DNA of 64,000 nt from Sulfuricurvum sp. (GCA_028710885.1 JAQTTG010000006.1:79138-143137), one strand, 5' to 3'; counted from the stretch's first letter, positions 28,445 through 37,670 are shown. A program made the numbers and translations. The notes: generated by a model from the sequence alone, not told the origin.

Positions 28445-28863
28445 TACGATATGGGTTTTTTGAATTTGTTTTCATATAGATTGTTGATTTCATCTTTGTG
28501 ACTTTCAAGATGGTGGAGGATGATATTTTCCACATAGCTGCTAATGTTAACTTTATGGCCTCCAATAACATTGACGATACTTAAAAGGGTCAAATGGGTC
28601 TCTCTTGTAATGTAAAGGCTTTGACGATCTGTAAGATCTACCTTTTCAAAATAGGTCTCCCGATAATCCGTTTGCTCTGTTCGTTTTCGCTTTTGGGGTT
28701 CCTTGATTTTAGTAGTTTCGATTACAGGTTCATCTTCTTTGATAATAGTTGAGAATTCTTTTTCTTTTTCATTCAAGATTTCCTTTTTCATAGGAAAACC
28801 TTGTGAAATGACTTCTCTCATAAAATTCTCATCCACTTTTGGGATAGTTGTTTGTTTTGCCAT
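28444..28863 (-). CDS. DUF3408 protein with ribbon-helix-helix-like C-terminus (TraB/TraC type)
   Basis: This 139-residue protein has a polar, charged N-terminal half and a conserved C-terminal domain: RETYFEKVDLTDRQSLYIT, then RETHLTLLSIVNVIGGHKV and NISSYVENIILHHLESHK. A beta-strand followed by two helices fits a ribbon-helix-helix DNA-binding fold, as in plasmid ParG/ParR-type proteins; this fold call is my inference. DUF3408 genes are found directly after the ParA gene in Bacteroides tra operons. It is separated from the ParA gene by 5 bp, so the two likely work as a pair. Confidence 0.8.
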   Translation of the reverse strand: MAKQTTIPKVDENFMREVISQGFPMKKEILNEKEKEFSTIIKEDEPVIETTKIKEPQKRKRTEQTDYRETYFEKVDLTDRQSLYITRETHLTLLSIVNVIGGHKVNISSYVENIILHHLESHKDEINNLYENKFKKPIS

Positions 28864-28868
28864 AATGT

Positions 28869-29639
28869 TTATAACTTAATGATGTGAGCTATTTCAATTA
28901 ATAGTTCTTCCAGATTACTCCCTTTAATCATTTTCCTATCGGTAGGAAACAGGGTGGAACGAAATACAGGTTTCCGATTTCCGGATAACTCCTTATTGTA
29001 TCTTTTGGTGTCAGGGATAAAGGTGCGAAGCAGCGGAATACCGAATGCATGGATGGATTTTTCGTAGATGTCATACAAATCGGTCTTTTCACGTCCATCC
29101 ACCTGATTCCAAAAGAGATGAAGTTCTTTCAGACGCAAGGATGCATTACTGACCAATAGCTCATTGATTGAAAGTGCGAATGATAGGCAACTTTCCAAAA
29201 CCAACCGATCTGCAATAATGGGCGTAAAAATGTAATCCATGTTGGCAAGCGATTGTAACACCCCCGCACTATTTACTGTCCCGGGCAGGTCGAAAAACAC
29301 TACATCAAATTCCATTTCCGTAGAGGCTAAAAAGCTGTTGGCTGAAGCGATAGCATCCTCAGGCGAACTGCAAATAATCGGATAGGCCTTTTTATTCAAT
29401 TGCTTGAACTGATTATAGGCTATCAGCTTGTAATAGTCATCCGTTTCCACTTGTTGTGTATCCCGTTTGCGCATGGCATTGATGCTGTATTGCGGATAAT
29501 CACAATCCAACACCGCTACATTATAACCTTTGAGGTAATGCAGATAACTCGCCGCTAAAACGGTAAAGGTCGTTTTGCCAACTCCACCCTTTTGTGTAGA
29601 AAAGGCGACAAACAATGTTTCTTTCTTCATTTCAATCAT
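28869..29639 (-). CDS. traA: ParA-family ATPase (TraA)
   Basis: This 256-residue protein is a ParA/MinD-type P-loop ATPase with the deviant Walker A motif STQKGGVGKTTF (residues about 13-24), the block VAVLDCDYPQYSI and the Walker B region FDVVFFDLPGTVNSAGVL. It is the first gene of the minus-strand transfer operon, the position of traA in CTnDOT-type elements. ParA proteins with a small DNA-binding partner position or stabilise DNA. The degenerate repeats directly upstream (29.68-29.94 kb) could be its partner's binding site. The gene is intact; a start at 29630 is an alternative. Confidence 0.92.
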   Translation of the reverse strand: MIEMKKETLFVAFSTQKGGVGKTTFTVLAASYLHYLKGYNVAVLDCDYPQYSINAMRKRDTQQVETDDYYKLIAYNQFKQLNKKAYPIICSSPEDAIASANSFLASTEMEFDVVFFDLPGTVNSAGVLQSLANMDYIFTPIIADRLVLESCLSFALSINELLVSNASLRLKELHLFWNQVDGREKTDLYDIYEKSIHAFGIPLLRTFIPDTKRYNKELSGNRKPVFRSTLFPTDRKMIKGSNLEELLIEIAHIIKL

Positions 29640-29680
29640 TTTTTAAGTTTTTAATTCTGGGTTGTATTATTGCTATACCT

Positions 29681-29940
29681 CATTCCTGAATTCAAGAATG
29701 TATGTTTACAAGTTTTCAAGATTGCATGATTTCAAGAATTCTTGGTGTCATATTGTCAAGACTTCTTGGTGTCATGGTTTCAAAAATGCATGTTGTCAAG
29801 AATTCCTGGTGTCAATATTTCAAGGTGTCATGGTGTCAAGATTTCTTGGTGTCAAAGTTTCAAAAATGCAAGTTGTCAAGATTTCTTGATGTCAAGAATT
29901 CATGGTGTCATGGTTTCAAGATTTCAATTTTTATTGAAGT
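29681..29940. repeat. degenerate tandem repeats (iteron-like) upstream of traA
   Basis: At least nine imperfect copies of a motif close to TCAAGATTTCTTGGTGTCA occur, all on the plus strand, with spacings of roughly 17-24 bp or multiples. Examples start near 29732, 29756, 29798, 29836, 29875 and 29892. One core, CAAGAATTCTTG (29733-29744), is a perfect palindrome. Several frames are open across the block only because it is repetitive. Location directly before a ParA/RHH-like gene pair suggests a centromere-like or operator array; this is inference. Confidence 0.75.
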
Positions 29941-30180
29941 CAATTATTCATTTATTCAATCATTAAAGACTTTTTTCAATCATTCATGATTTATAGTTTT
30001 CAAGAAAGCAGTAAAGCAATATTTCAAGCAAATAAATACATTAAATCGACCTCTTTTTCGAACTGTCCTAGTTTGGCACTCTCTGACCTCTTTTGTCCTA
30101 TATCCAGCTATGGTACAGCTGGGAAACAGATACTAATTTTGCGCTGTCATGAAACAAGAGAATATCAGTAGGCTATATAC
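29941..30180. other. intergenic DNA between the repeat array and the candidate oriT
   Basis: AT-rich sequence with no gene-like frame. It should hold the start signals of the divergent tra and mob operons, but no convincing TAnnTTTG pair could be fixed. Confidence 0.3.
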
Positions 30181-30320
30181 GCAGTCAATAATGCTAATCA
30201 CATTTGCATTTGGCAAATGGCAAGTTGTATTTTGAGCTGCTTGAAATTCTTTCAGCATCTCAAAATGACTTGCCCTTTCAGGGACAAAAAGCATCCTCCG
30301 AAGTCGGTGCTTTAGAAGAG
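30181..30320. other. oriT: candidate origin of transfer with nested hairpins
   Basis: Just upstream of mobA lie several inverted repeats: CATTTG-G-CAAATG (30207-30219), a long imperfect hairpin at 30220-30273 (GCAAGT/ACTTGC and ATTTTGAG/CTCAAAAT, inner GC pairs), CCCT-TTC-AGGG (30273-30283) and AAGCA..CC/GG.TGCTT (30289-30312). In Bacteroides elements oriT lies next to the mob genes and contains inverted repeats near nic. The exact nic site cannot be given. Confidence 0.5.
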
Positions 30321-30362
30321 TAATTTATGGAGCAAATAGCTCAAAAGTAAAATTTCAAGAAT

Positions 30363-30839
30363 ATGAATACAGAAGATAATAAATTGCATCGCAAAACCAA
30401 AGCAGGAAGGAATCAAAAGAGTGATCCAGCCATATTTCGTTACTCCATAAGTTTCAATGCAGTGGAAAATACTGCATTTTTAGGTCGCTTTGATGAGTCT
30501 GGAATGAAGGTAAAAGCACATTTTATCACCGCTTGCATCTTCGATAAACCTATTCGGGTAGTCAAACTGGATAAGGCGGCTATGGATTATTATATGAGAT
30601 TGACAACCTTTCACTCACAGTTCCGTGCCATTGGGGTCAATTATAATCAGGCAGTGAAGTCTATTAAATTTGCTTTTGAAGAGAAAAAGGCCCTTTACTA
30701 TTTGGCAAGATTGGAGAAGGCAACCCTTGAACTGGTCGTATTGAATCGTCAGATTATTGACTTGACACAAAAACTTGAAGTAAAAATATACGGTTCCGCA
30801 GATGCAGAATCAGAAAAGACTGATACCAATTTGAAATGA
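30363..30839 (+). CDS. mobA: mobilization protein MobA (relaxosome accessory)
   Basis: This 158-residue protein has a basic N-terminus and a conserved core: RYSISFNAVENTAFLGRFDE, then DYYMRLTTFHSQFRAIGVNY and NQAVKSIKFAFEEKKALYYL, with a C-terminal helical region. This is typical of MobA/MbpA-type accessory proteins of Bacteroides conjugative transposons, often with an RHH-like DNA-binding start, that help the relaxase at oriT. It is 9 bp upstream of the relaxase gene and directly downstream of the hairpin region. Confidence 0.85.
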   Translation: MNTEDNKLHRKTKAGRNQKSDPAIFRYSISFNAVENTAFLGRFDESGMKVKAHFITACIFDKPIRVVKLDKAAMDYYMRLTTFHSQFRAIGVNYNQAVKSIKFAFEEKKALYYLARLEKATLELVVLNRQIIDLTQKLEVKIYGSADAESEKTDTNLK

Positions 30840-30848
30840 TAAACAAAA

Positions 30849-32099
30849 ATGGTTGCGAAGATAAGTTCGGGTAACTCCATTTTTGGAGCATTGGTCTATA
30901 ATCAAACCAAGGTAGATGAGCAAAAAGGGAAAGTAATTCTTACCAACCGGATGATAGAACCCCGGGATGGGAACTATACGATAGGTGGTTGCATGCGTTC
31001 CTTTGACCCTTATCTGACAGCAAATCAAAAGACGGAAAGTCCGATTCTGCATATTTCTTTGAATCCAGACCCGAAAGATATTTTGACGGACGACCAATTA
31101 TCGGAAATTGCGCAGGAGTATATGGAAAAACTGGGTTATGGCAACCAACCTTTTATCGTGTACAAGCACGAGGATATTGATCGTCATCACCTCCACATTG
31201 TTTCGGTTCGCGTAGACGAGAACGGGAAGAAGTTGGATCACAATTTTGAATACCGTAAATCCATGGAGATTTGCCGGCATCTTGAACAAAAGTTTCATTT
31301 GATACCGGCTGATAAGAAAGAAAAACAACCAGTGACCCCAATCAAAGCGATACAATATGGCGATGAAAATTTGAAAAGTCAAATAGCGAGTGTCATTCGT
31401 CCGATTGTGAAATCCTATTATTTTCAGACTATGGGAGAATATAAAGCCTTGTTGTCATTGTATAATATTACGGTTGAAGAAATCAAAGGTGGTACAGCCG
31501 ATAAAATATTTAACGGTTTGGTTTATTCGGCAATAAATGACAAAGGAGAACGGATTGGTAAATCGTTTAAGTCGTCTCTTTTTGGAAAAACGGTTGGATA
31601 TGAAGCGTTGCAACAACGAATGGCTCAATCCGGAGAAATTATTAAGCAAAAACAGTTGAAAGAAAGAACCAGAGCTATAGTTACCAAAGCAATGAAATTA
31701 CCTTTAAATCGAGCTGACTTTGAAAAACAACTATCCGCTAATAATATAAATGTAGTGTTCCGATATAATGATGCCAATCGTATCTATGGAGTAACATTTA
31801 TCGATCATCAAAATAAATGTGTACTTAACGGTTCCCGTTTGGGCAAAGAGTTCTCGGCAAACGTTTTTAATGAGCTTTTTACCTCATCTAAAGAGAGTAA
31901 TGGCAATCAATCACAGCAACACACTAATAACCATATTGGACACGCTGACGAGCCTAAAATCAAGTCTCAACATAATACCGAAAATTTTGATGATTCTCTC
32001 AATTTATTCAGTATGGAGACCAACGGAGGTATTGATTCTGAGGAAGAAGCTTTTATCCGTCGGATGAAAAAGAAGAAAAAGCGGAAGAAACCTATCTGA
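30849..32099 (+). CDS. mobB: relaxase MobB (MobA/VirD2 family)
   Basis: This 416-residue protein is the DNA nickase that starts transfer at oriT. The HUH-type metal-binding motif is visible as HEDIDRHHLHIVSVRV (about residues 105-121). Upstream conserved segments are KISSGNSIFGALVYNQTKV and ESPILHISLNPDP. The catalytic Tyr is likely among the N-terminal Tyr residues and was not assigned. The C-terminus ends in a very basic Lys/Arg tail (RRMKKKKKRKKP). It sits between mobA and the coupling protein gene, the standard order. Length and motifs are normal. Confidence 0.93.
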   Translation: MVAKISSGNSIFGALVYNQTKVDEQKGKVILTNRMIEPRDGNYTIGGCMRSFDPYLTANQKTESPILHISLNPDPKDILTDDQLSEIAQEYMEKLGYGNQPFIVYKHEDIDRHHLHIVSVRVDENGKKLDHNFEYRKSMEICRHLEQKFHLIPADKKEKQPVTPIKAIQYGDENLKSQIASVIRPIVKSYYFQTMGEYKALLSLYNITVEEIKGGTADKIFNGLVYSAINDKGERIGKSFKSSLFGKTVGYEALQQRMAQSGEIIKQKQLKERTRAIVTKAMKLPLNRADFEKQLSANNINVVFRYNDANRIYGVTFIDHQNKCVLNGSRLGKEFSANVFNELFTSSKESNGNQSQQHTNNHIGHADEPKIKSQHNTENFDDSLNLFSMETNGGIDSEEEAFIRRMKKKKKRKKPI

Positions 32100-32186
32100 T
32101 ACGATATTGAAGATTCAAAAACAACAAACAAGAAAACAAATAAAGAAATTAGAAACTAACAAACTAAAACTAAAACAATAAATATT

Positions 32187-34190
32187 ATGCAACAAGAAGA
32201 TGATTTAAGAGGCTTGGCAAAAGTCATGGAATTTATGCGAGCCATCAGTATACTATTCGTACTGATAAATATCTACTGGTACTGTTATGAAGCTTTCCAA
32301 CAGTGGAATCTAACCATTGAAACATTGAACAAAATACTGCTGGGTTTTCAACGAACGTCTGGATTATTCTCCTCTATCATTTGGACAAAGTTGTTCGCAG
32401 TGGTTTTTCTGGCTTTGTCATGCCTGGGCACCAAAGGCGTAAAAGAAGAGAAAATATCATGGACAAAAATCACAATTCTCCTAATTATTGGAAGCCAGTT
32501 GTTTTTTCTGAATTGGTGGATACTTTCTTTGCCTCTACCTATACTGGCAAACGTGGCTTTTTATATTTCAACCTTGACCATTGGGTATATTTGTATGATG
32601 ATGGCCGGTTTGTATATGAGCCGTCTTTTGAAGAATAGTATGATGGACGATGTGTTCAACAACGAGAATGAAAGCTTTATGCAGGAAACCCGTTTAATGG
32701 AGAATGAATATTCCGTCAACCTGCCTACTAAGTTTTGGTATAAAAAGAAACAGTGGGATGGTTGGATCAACATTGTCAATCCTTTCCGAGCCACTATCGT
32801 GTTGGGTACACCCGGTAGCGGTAAATCGTATGCTGTAGTCAATAATTATATTAAACAGCAAATTGAAAAAGGCTTTGCAATGTATATCTATGATTTTAAG
32901 TTCGACGATTTATCGACTATTGCTTATAACCATTTGCTAAAACATCGTGACAAGTACAAAGTGGCTCCCAAGTTTTATGTCATTAATTTCGATAATCCGA
33001 GAAAAAGTCACCGCTGTAATCCAATTAACCCAACATTTATGACAGATATCAGTGACGCCTATGAAAGTGCTTATACCATTATGCTTAACCTGAATCGCAG
33101 TTGGATACAAAAACAAGGTGATTTCTTTGTGGAATCGCCGATTATTCTGTTAGCCGCTATAATTTGGTATTTGAAAATCTATAAGGATGGAAAGTATTGC
33201 ACTTTTCCCCATGCCATTGAATTTCTGAATAAAAAATATTCCGATACTTTTACGATTCTTACTTCTTATACCGACCTTGAGAATTACCTTTCACCGTTTA
33301 TGGATGCCTGGGAGGGAGGAGCACAAGACCAGTTACAAGGACAAATTGCATCCGCTAAGATTCCGTTGTCCCGTATGATTTCACCACAACTCTATTGGGT
33401 AATGACCGGTGATGATTTTACCCTCGACATCAATAATCCCGAAGCACCCAAAATTCTTTGTGTTGGTAATAATCCCGATCGCCAGAGTATTTATTCGGCA
33501 GCACTAGGATTGTACAATAGCCGTATTGTAAAACTTATCAATAAGAAAGGGCAACTCAAAAGCTCGGTTATCATTGATGAATTACCGACCATCTATTTTC
33601 GTGGATTGGATAACCTGATTGCCACCGCTCGTAGTAATAAAGTTGCTGTATGCTTGGGATTTCAGGACTACAGCCAATTGAATCGGGATTATGGAGATAA
33701 GGAAGCGAAAGTAATTCAAAATACGGTTGGAAATATATTCAGCGGACAAGTGGTGGGAGAGACAGCTAAAAACCTATCTGATCGTTTCGGTAAAGTTTTA
33801 CAATTGCGCCAATCCATGACTATCAATCGTCAAGATAAATCTACATCCATCAGTACTCAACTAGATAGCCTTATTCCTGCTTCAAAGATAAGCAACTTGA
33901 CTCAAGGAGTTTTTGTGGGAGCAGTTTCCGATAATTTTGAGGAACGCATCGAGCAAAAGATTTTTCATGCTGAAATAGTGGTAGATAATGCCAAAGTAGC
34001 AGCCGAAACCAAAGCTTATAAAATGATACCCGAAATAGCATCCTTTGTTGATAGAGATGGTAACGATAACATGAAACATGAAATTGACAAAAACTACAAT
34101 CGAATCAAACAAGAAGTTGCCCAAATTATTGTGGACGAGATGGAACGAATTAGAAATAATCCGGAATTGAGCCATTTGGTGAAGAAATGA
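32187..34190 (+). CDS. mobC: type IV coupling protein MobC (TraG/VirD4 family)
   Basis: This 667-residue inner-membrane ATPase links the relaxosome to the transfer channel. It has an N-terminal membrane region of about four helices starting with the YWFCY-type block LINIYWYCYEAFQQWNL, the Walker A motif LGTPGSGKSYAV (about residues 205-216) and the Walker B region SSVIIDELPTIYF (about 455-468). LGFQDYSQLNRDYG and VVGETAKNLSDRFGK follow, as in VirD4/TraG proteins. It is the last gene of the mob cluster, and the defence cargo begins right after its stop. The coding sequence is intact. Confidence 0.95.
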   Translation: MQQEDDLRGLAKVMEFMRAISILFVLINIYWYCYEAFQQWNLTIETLNKILLGFQRTSGLFSSIIWTKLFAVVFLALSCLGTKGVKEEKISWTKITILLIIGSQLFFLNWWILSLPLPILANVAFYISTLTIGYICMMMAGLYMSRLLKNSMMDDVFNNENESFMQETRLMENEYSVNLPTKFWYKKKQWDGWINIVNPFRATIVLGTPGSGKSYAVVNNYIKQQIEKGFAMYIYDFKFDDLSTIAYNHLLKHRDKYKVAPKFYVINFDNPRKSHRCNPINPTFMTDISDAYESAYTIMLNLNRSWIQKQGDFFVESPIILLAAIIWYLKIYKDGKYCTFPHAIEFLNKKYSDTFTILTSYTDLENYLSPFMDAWEGGAQDQLQGQIASAKIPLSRMISPQLYWVMTGDDFTLDINNPEAPKILCVGNNPDRQSIYSAALGLYNSRIVKLINKKGQLKSSVIIDELPTIYFRGLDNLIATARSNKVAVCLGFQDYSQLNRDYGDKEAKVIQNTVGNIFSGQVVGETAKNLSDRFGKVLQLRQSMTINRQDKSTSISTQLDSLIPASKISNLTQGVFVGAVSDNFEERIEQKIFHAEIVVDNAKVAAETKAYKMIPEIASFVDRDGNDNMKHEIDKNYNRIKQEVAQIIVDEMERIRNNPELSHLVKK

Positions 34191-34216
34191 CAAAATATTT
34201 TATAACGTTTCTAATT

Positions 34217-34414
34217 TTAGTTTCTTTCAATGAGATTATCTGGGACATCTTCCCATGTATTACATTTTCTGGAAATTTGTCGTTTGAATGTGCGAAATAT
34301 AGATCTCGTATCAAAGTTTTGATTTGGAAAGTGCTCTTCTAAAGTAGCTTCCAGCGATTTTCAAATTTTATAATCGAGATGATTAATTATCTCTTCAATC
34401 TTAACTTGTGCCAT
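34217..34414 (-). pseudogene. small conserved-looking gene broken by an in-frame TGA
   Basis: From the ATG at 34412-34414 the minus strand reads MAQVKIEEIINHLDYKI, a TGA (34361-34363), then in the same frame KSLEATLEEHFPNQNFDTRS, FRTFKRQISRKCNTWEDVPD and NLIERN before a stop at 34217-34219. The whole reads like a helical protein of about 65 residues with one nonsense codon. It lies 91 bp downstream of the SIR2-PIWI gene on the same strand, so it was probably its last operon partner. The family is not named here; the call as a gene rests on composition and the single disruption. Confidence 0.5.
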
Positions 34415-34505
34415 GTGTATCGAAATTAGTTTGAAAATAATTAGTCAAATTATTGTGAGTTAGATTTGGTATTAGCTTCACTAAAGATAATTTTGTTGGA
34501 ATTAC

Positions 34506-37500
34506 TCAAATAAACAACCTGTAATCATACGTTTTTCCTTCAAAACGAGCTAATAATTTTCCTATTCTCGCAATCTGATTCGAAGAATTTATAGTTGCAG
34601 GTAATTTAGTGTATAAGTCAAATGAATTCCAATTCATTTTTGTGAGTCCAAGTATTTCAGTTGCTATGAGATTAATATTAGAATCCCCATGATGTTTTAC
34701 AATTTTAAGTGGTGCCGGAATACTTCTTCCACCAAGATAATATCTATAATTTGCATCTCTTACAGATGGAACAATCCCATGTGTCCAGAGTAATGCAGTT
34801 GTATTATTTGTAACGATACAGGTTCCTCTTGAAATTGGAAAACGATCAATTTGCATTTCATTACGAAAAATGCTGGTTGCTACAAATCTGGCATCAGGCT
34901 CATAATTTATTTCTATTAAATCTATTTTTTTTATTCCAGCCATTTTTAGACTTTCTGTTATACCCTTAATTTCATCATTTGTAAATCTTGTTCTTTTGTG
35001 TATTACAACTCTTTTGGGAAGTTTATCCATGGAATTGTAAAAGAGTTCTCTAATTGAAACTCCAAATTGAAAGGCGTCATCATATGATAAAAAAGGATTT
35101 GCTTGTTTGTCTAAGTAAAAATTATCAACTTTCGATAATTTGTATTTTAAACCCTGACCTTCGGAATTGTAAATATGACTACAGCCAATAACAATATCTG
35201 TTTGATTTGCCTTATGGTTAATGCTATATCCAATTCCTGCATACGCAGTATCTTTTTCTGTATTATTTAAAACCCATGGAGTTCTTAGAGATTTCACATA
35301 AAATGATAATGATAACCACCAGAATATCTGACATCTTAAATTATCAGAAAGAGTATCTTGTCTAATTAGTTGTGTTGAAACCCCTTTTGATGCTGAAAAT
35401 GCTTTTATATAATCATGTAAATCGAATATTTCGCCATCCTCGTCATATGATTCATAAGCTTGCCATTCATCAGGTATAAATATTACAATTGTATGCTGAT
35501 TCTGACTATTAGCAAGATGGTCAATTTTTGCTGTAATTAATCTAGCCAACTTTAAAGCAATATCTTTTATTTCTCCTTTAGAATGATCAATTTCAATATC
35601 AAGCCATTTGTATGAGTCATTAATCAATGGTATATTGATTGGTATATTATAAGCAGAGGCAAAACCAGGATAATCTATAAGATAGTCTGGATTGACATTT
35701 GATATATGCTTTTGATTTAAAGCATTTAAAAAGTTGAAAAGCTCATTGGAGTATTTCTGGCTACAAATTATGCTCAAATTTATTTCATTTGAGTATAGAG
35801 TGCCATTTAATGGGAAATCAAAAGGCCTATGATTAGTAAGGGCTCTCATTGGGTGAAAATCCTTAGTTTGATTAAATGAGTTATTGTGAGTGAAAATTAG
35901 TTGAGGCTCTAGTAATTGAACCCCTTTGTGTAATGTGAAATCTTTATTATAGGATGTTGGATGATAAGCACGGAAATTGGTATCTGCGACCATTATTTCG
36001 GCAAAAGCAGTATTTTGAGAAATAGAGAATTCGAATCCAGTACCAGATTTAGTGGGATATTCAAATACTAATTTTTTCCCATTAAATAAAATACTTTTCC
36101 AATCCTCTAGAGTCCTATCATATTGATTGTTGAAGAGTTTTTCTAGCGATACTTTACTCAAACTCTGTTTTATTTCTTTTGATATATCTGATTGACTAGT
36201 CAAATGTACACTTGGCTTAAATGTCAAAAATGCATATTTGCTTCGATAATCAAAGAAAAGAGATAAATAAATTGATTTGTGAATTTCAACCGTTTGTGAA
36301 TTTTGAGTTATTGAATTATAACTTTTTGTAAGCCATATTTCATCTTTTTCATTTGTTTGAATTAATTCATTCTTTGATAAGGTTTTTAATACAGCTTGAA
36401 GCATTAATGATTTAAAAGCAGTAACAATTTCAATATCAAATTTAGAAATAGGGACACGAATTATTTCACCCTTAATTTTATTGCCAAAAACATTGTTAAT
36501 TGAAGATAAAGTTCCTAAGGCAAATACTTTTTGTTTAAATGGGACAGCACAAATGTCATTAGCTTTTGTGAGTTCTCTTAATGTCGACCATGGTTTTTCC
36601 CCACTATACTCAAATTCAAATTGAAAAACCTCTTTTGGGAAACTTATGGGATGCAAATTACTCTTAATATATTTGTCTGTCCTCGTTATCTCTTGAGTGA
36701 AATTTGTCATCTCTAATTCTAAGGTTTGAGATGATGACAATATTTCATTTATCCTTTCTAAAGATGTTTCATCATCTTCAAAACAAGACTTTGTTAAATG
36801 TAATAATGTTTTATCAAAACCATCAGTTGGTATAAAAAATGCTTCTCGACCACTATTCCGAGTAGTTTCAATAAGTTGTTTTACTTCTTCGTCAATCTCA
36901 TGTCCATACCCACACCAATAAAGTCTTACTGAACCCTTTTTACTAAATGCTTCTGAGATAGCACACATTAAAGACCTATCTCTGCCACTATAACCAATAA
37001 CAATCAAATTCTTATCACAATGGTATCTGGTTAATGCTTCAACAAAGACATCTTCCTGTGAGTCTAATTCACTTTGAGTATTCTTCAAAGTGCTATATTT
37101 ATAGTCTCCATGAAGTGAAATTGATAATAGTTCTTTTTTACTCTGATTTCTGTATATTCTCTCTACACTATCTAAGGTTATTTCGATAGGAGTTAAATTT
37201 GCTTGGTGAGCTGATTTTACAACTAACCCATCAAAATTGGTAGACCAAACTGCTTTTACAATTTCATTTTCACACAGTAAGCATAAAAGTTTATAACCTA
37301 TATACGGATCAATACCTTCTATAAGGGATTGAAAGTATTTTCTTCTATCATCCGCAATTGGATACGCTTTTTCTGCATAATATGAATATTCTTCATTTGA
37401 ATTGAATTTAGGATGAATACCTTCGTTATCAAGCCAATTCTGTATACTCAATCTAACAGACTCATTTTTAGTATTTTTATAATAGTCCGATGCGTTGGGA

Positions 37501-37670
37501 TTTTTTGATAAATAAATATCTTTTTTCCATTCCCAGATACAATCATTTGCCGATTGAATGCCAGAACTGATTGATGCACCAGCACCAATTAAAAGAGAGT
37601 GGGGAATGTCTTTATTTCTTTTTATTGATCTTAAAAATGCATCATATTCTAAAATTATTTCTTTATCCAT
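34506..37670 (-). CDS. single-chain SIR2-APAZ-PIWI prokaryotic Argonaute (SPARSA-like)
   Basis: This 1054-residue protein joins modules that are often two genes. The N-terminal SIR2 domain (about 1-290) keeps NAD-site motifs LLIGAGASISSG (about 26), STNFDGLV (about 145, Asn), ISLHGDYKYS (about 185, His) and VIGYSGRDRS (about 227). A middle APAZ-like region (about 330-690) follows. The MID domain has TQLIRQDTLSDN and QIFWWLSLSFYVKSLRTPW (about 770-805). The PIWI domain has TDIVIGCSHIYN (about 827) and VVIHKRTRF (about 890). The first catalytic Asp of active PIWI domains is replaced in VIGCSH, so target cutting is unlikely. By analogy with SPARSA, guide-directed recognition of invader nucleic acid would activate NAD+ destruction. 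Domain limits are estimates. Confidence 0.88.
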   Translation of the reverse strand: MDKEIILEYDAFLRSIKRNKDIPHSLLIGAGASISSGIQSANDCIWEWKKDIYLSKNPNASDYYKNTKNESVRLSIQNWLDNEGIHPKFNSNEEYSYYAEKAYPIADDRRKYFQSLIEGIDPYIGYKLLCLLCENEIVKAVWSTNFDGLVVKSAHQANLTPIEITLDSVERIYRNQSKKELLSISLHGDYKYSTLKNTQSELDSQEDVFVEALTRYHCDKNLIVIGYSGRDRSLMCAISEAFSKKGSVRLYWCGYGHEIDEEVKQLIETTRNSGREAFFIPTDGFDKTLLHLTKSCFEDDETSLERINEILSSSQTLELEMTNFTQEITRTDKYIKSNLHPISFPKEVFQFEFEYSGEKPWSTLRELTKANDICAVPFKQKVFALGTLSSINNVFGNKIKGEIIRVPISKFDIEIVTAFKSLMLQAVLKTLSKNELIQTNEKDEIWLTKSYNSITQNSQTVEIHKSIYLSLFFDYRSKYAFLTFKPSVHLTSQSDISKEIKQSLSKVSLEKLFNNQYDRTLEDWKSILFNGKKLVFEYPTKSGTGFEFSISQNTAFAEIMVADTNFRAYHPTSYNKDFTLHKGVQLLEPQLIFTHNNSFNQTKDFHPMRALTNHRPFDFPLNGTLYSNEINLSIICSQKYSNELFNFLNALNQKHISNVNPDYLIDYPGFASAYNIPINIPLINDSYKWLDIEIDHSKGEIKDIALKLARLITAKIDHLANSQNQHTIVIFIPDEWQAYESYDEDGEIFDLHDYIKAFSASKGVSTQLIRQDTLSDNLRCQIFWWLSLSFYVKSLRTPWVLNNTEKDTAYAGIGYSINHKANQTDIVIGCSHIYNSEGQGLKYKLSKVDNFYLDKQANPFLSYDDAFQFGVSIRELFYNSMDKLPKRVVIHKRTRFTNDEIKGITESLKMAGIKKIDLIEINYEPDARFVATSIFRNEMQIDRFPISRGTCIVTNNTTALLWTHGIVPSVRDANYRYYLGGRSIPAPLKIVKHHGDSNINLIATEILGLTKMNWNSFDLYTKLPATINSSNQIARIGKLLARFEGKTYDYRLFI

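Noticed and set aside
29733..29928. Repeat array as a CRISPR
   Set aside because: The repeats are degenerate, unevenly spaced at about 17-24 bp, have no unique spacers of normal length, and no cas genes are nearby.
29662..29989. Three overlapping open frames rich in VSRF/GVMVS-like repeats
   Set aside because: They are open because the underlying DNA is a short tandem repeat; all three frames read repeat translations with no start context.
30810..31382. Minus-strand open frames across mobB
   Set aside because: They are antisense shadows of the relaxase gene with no independent support.
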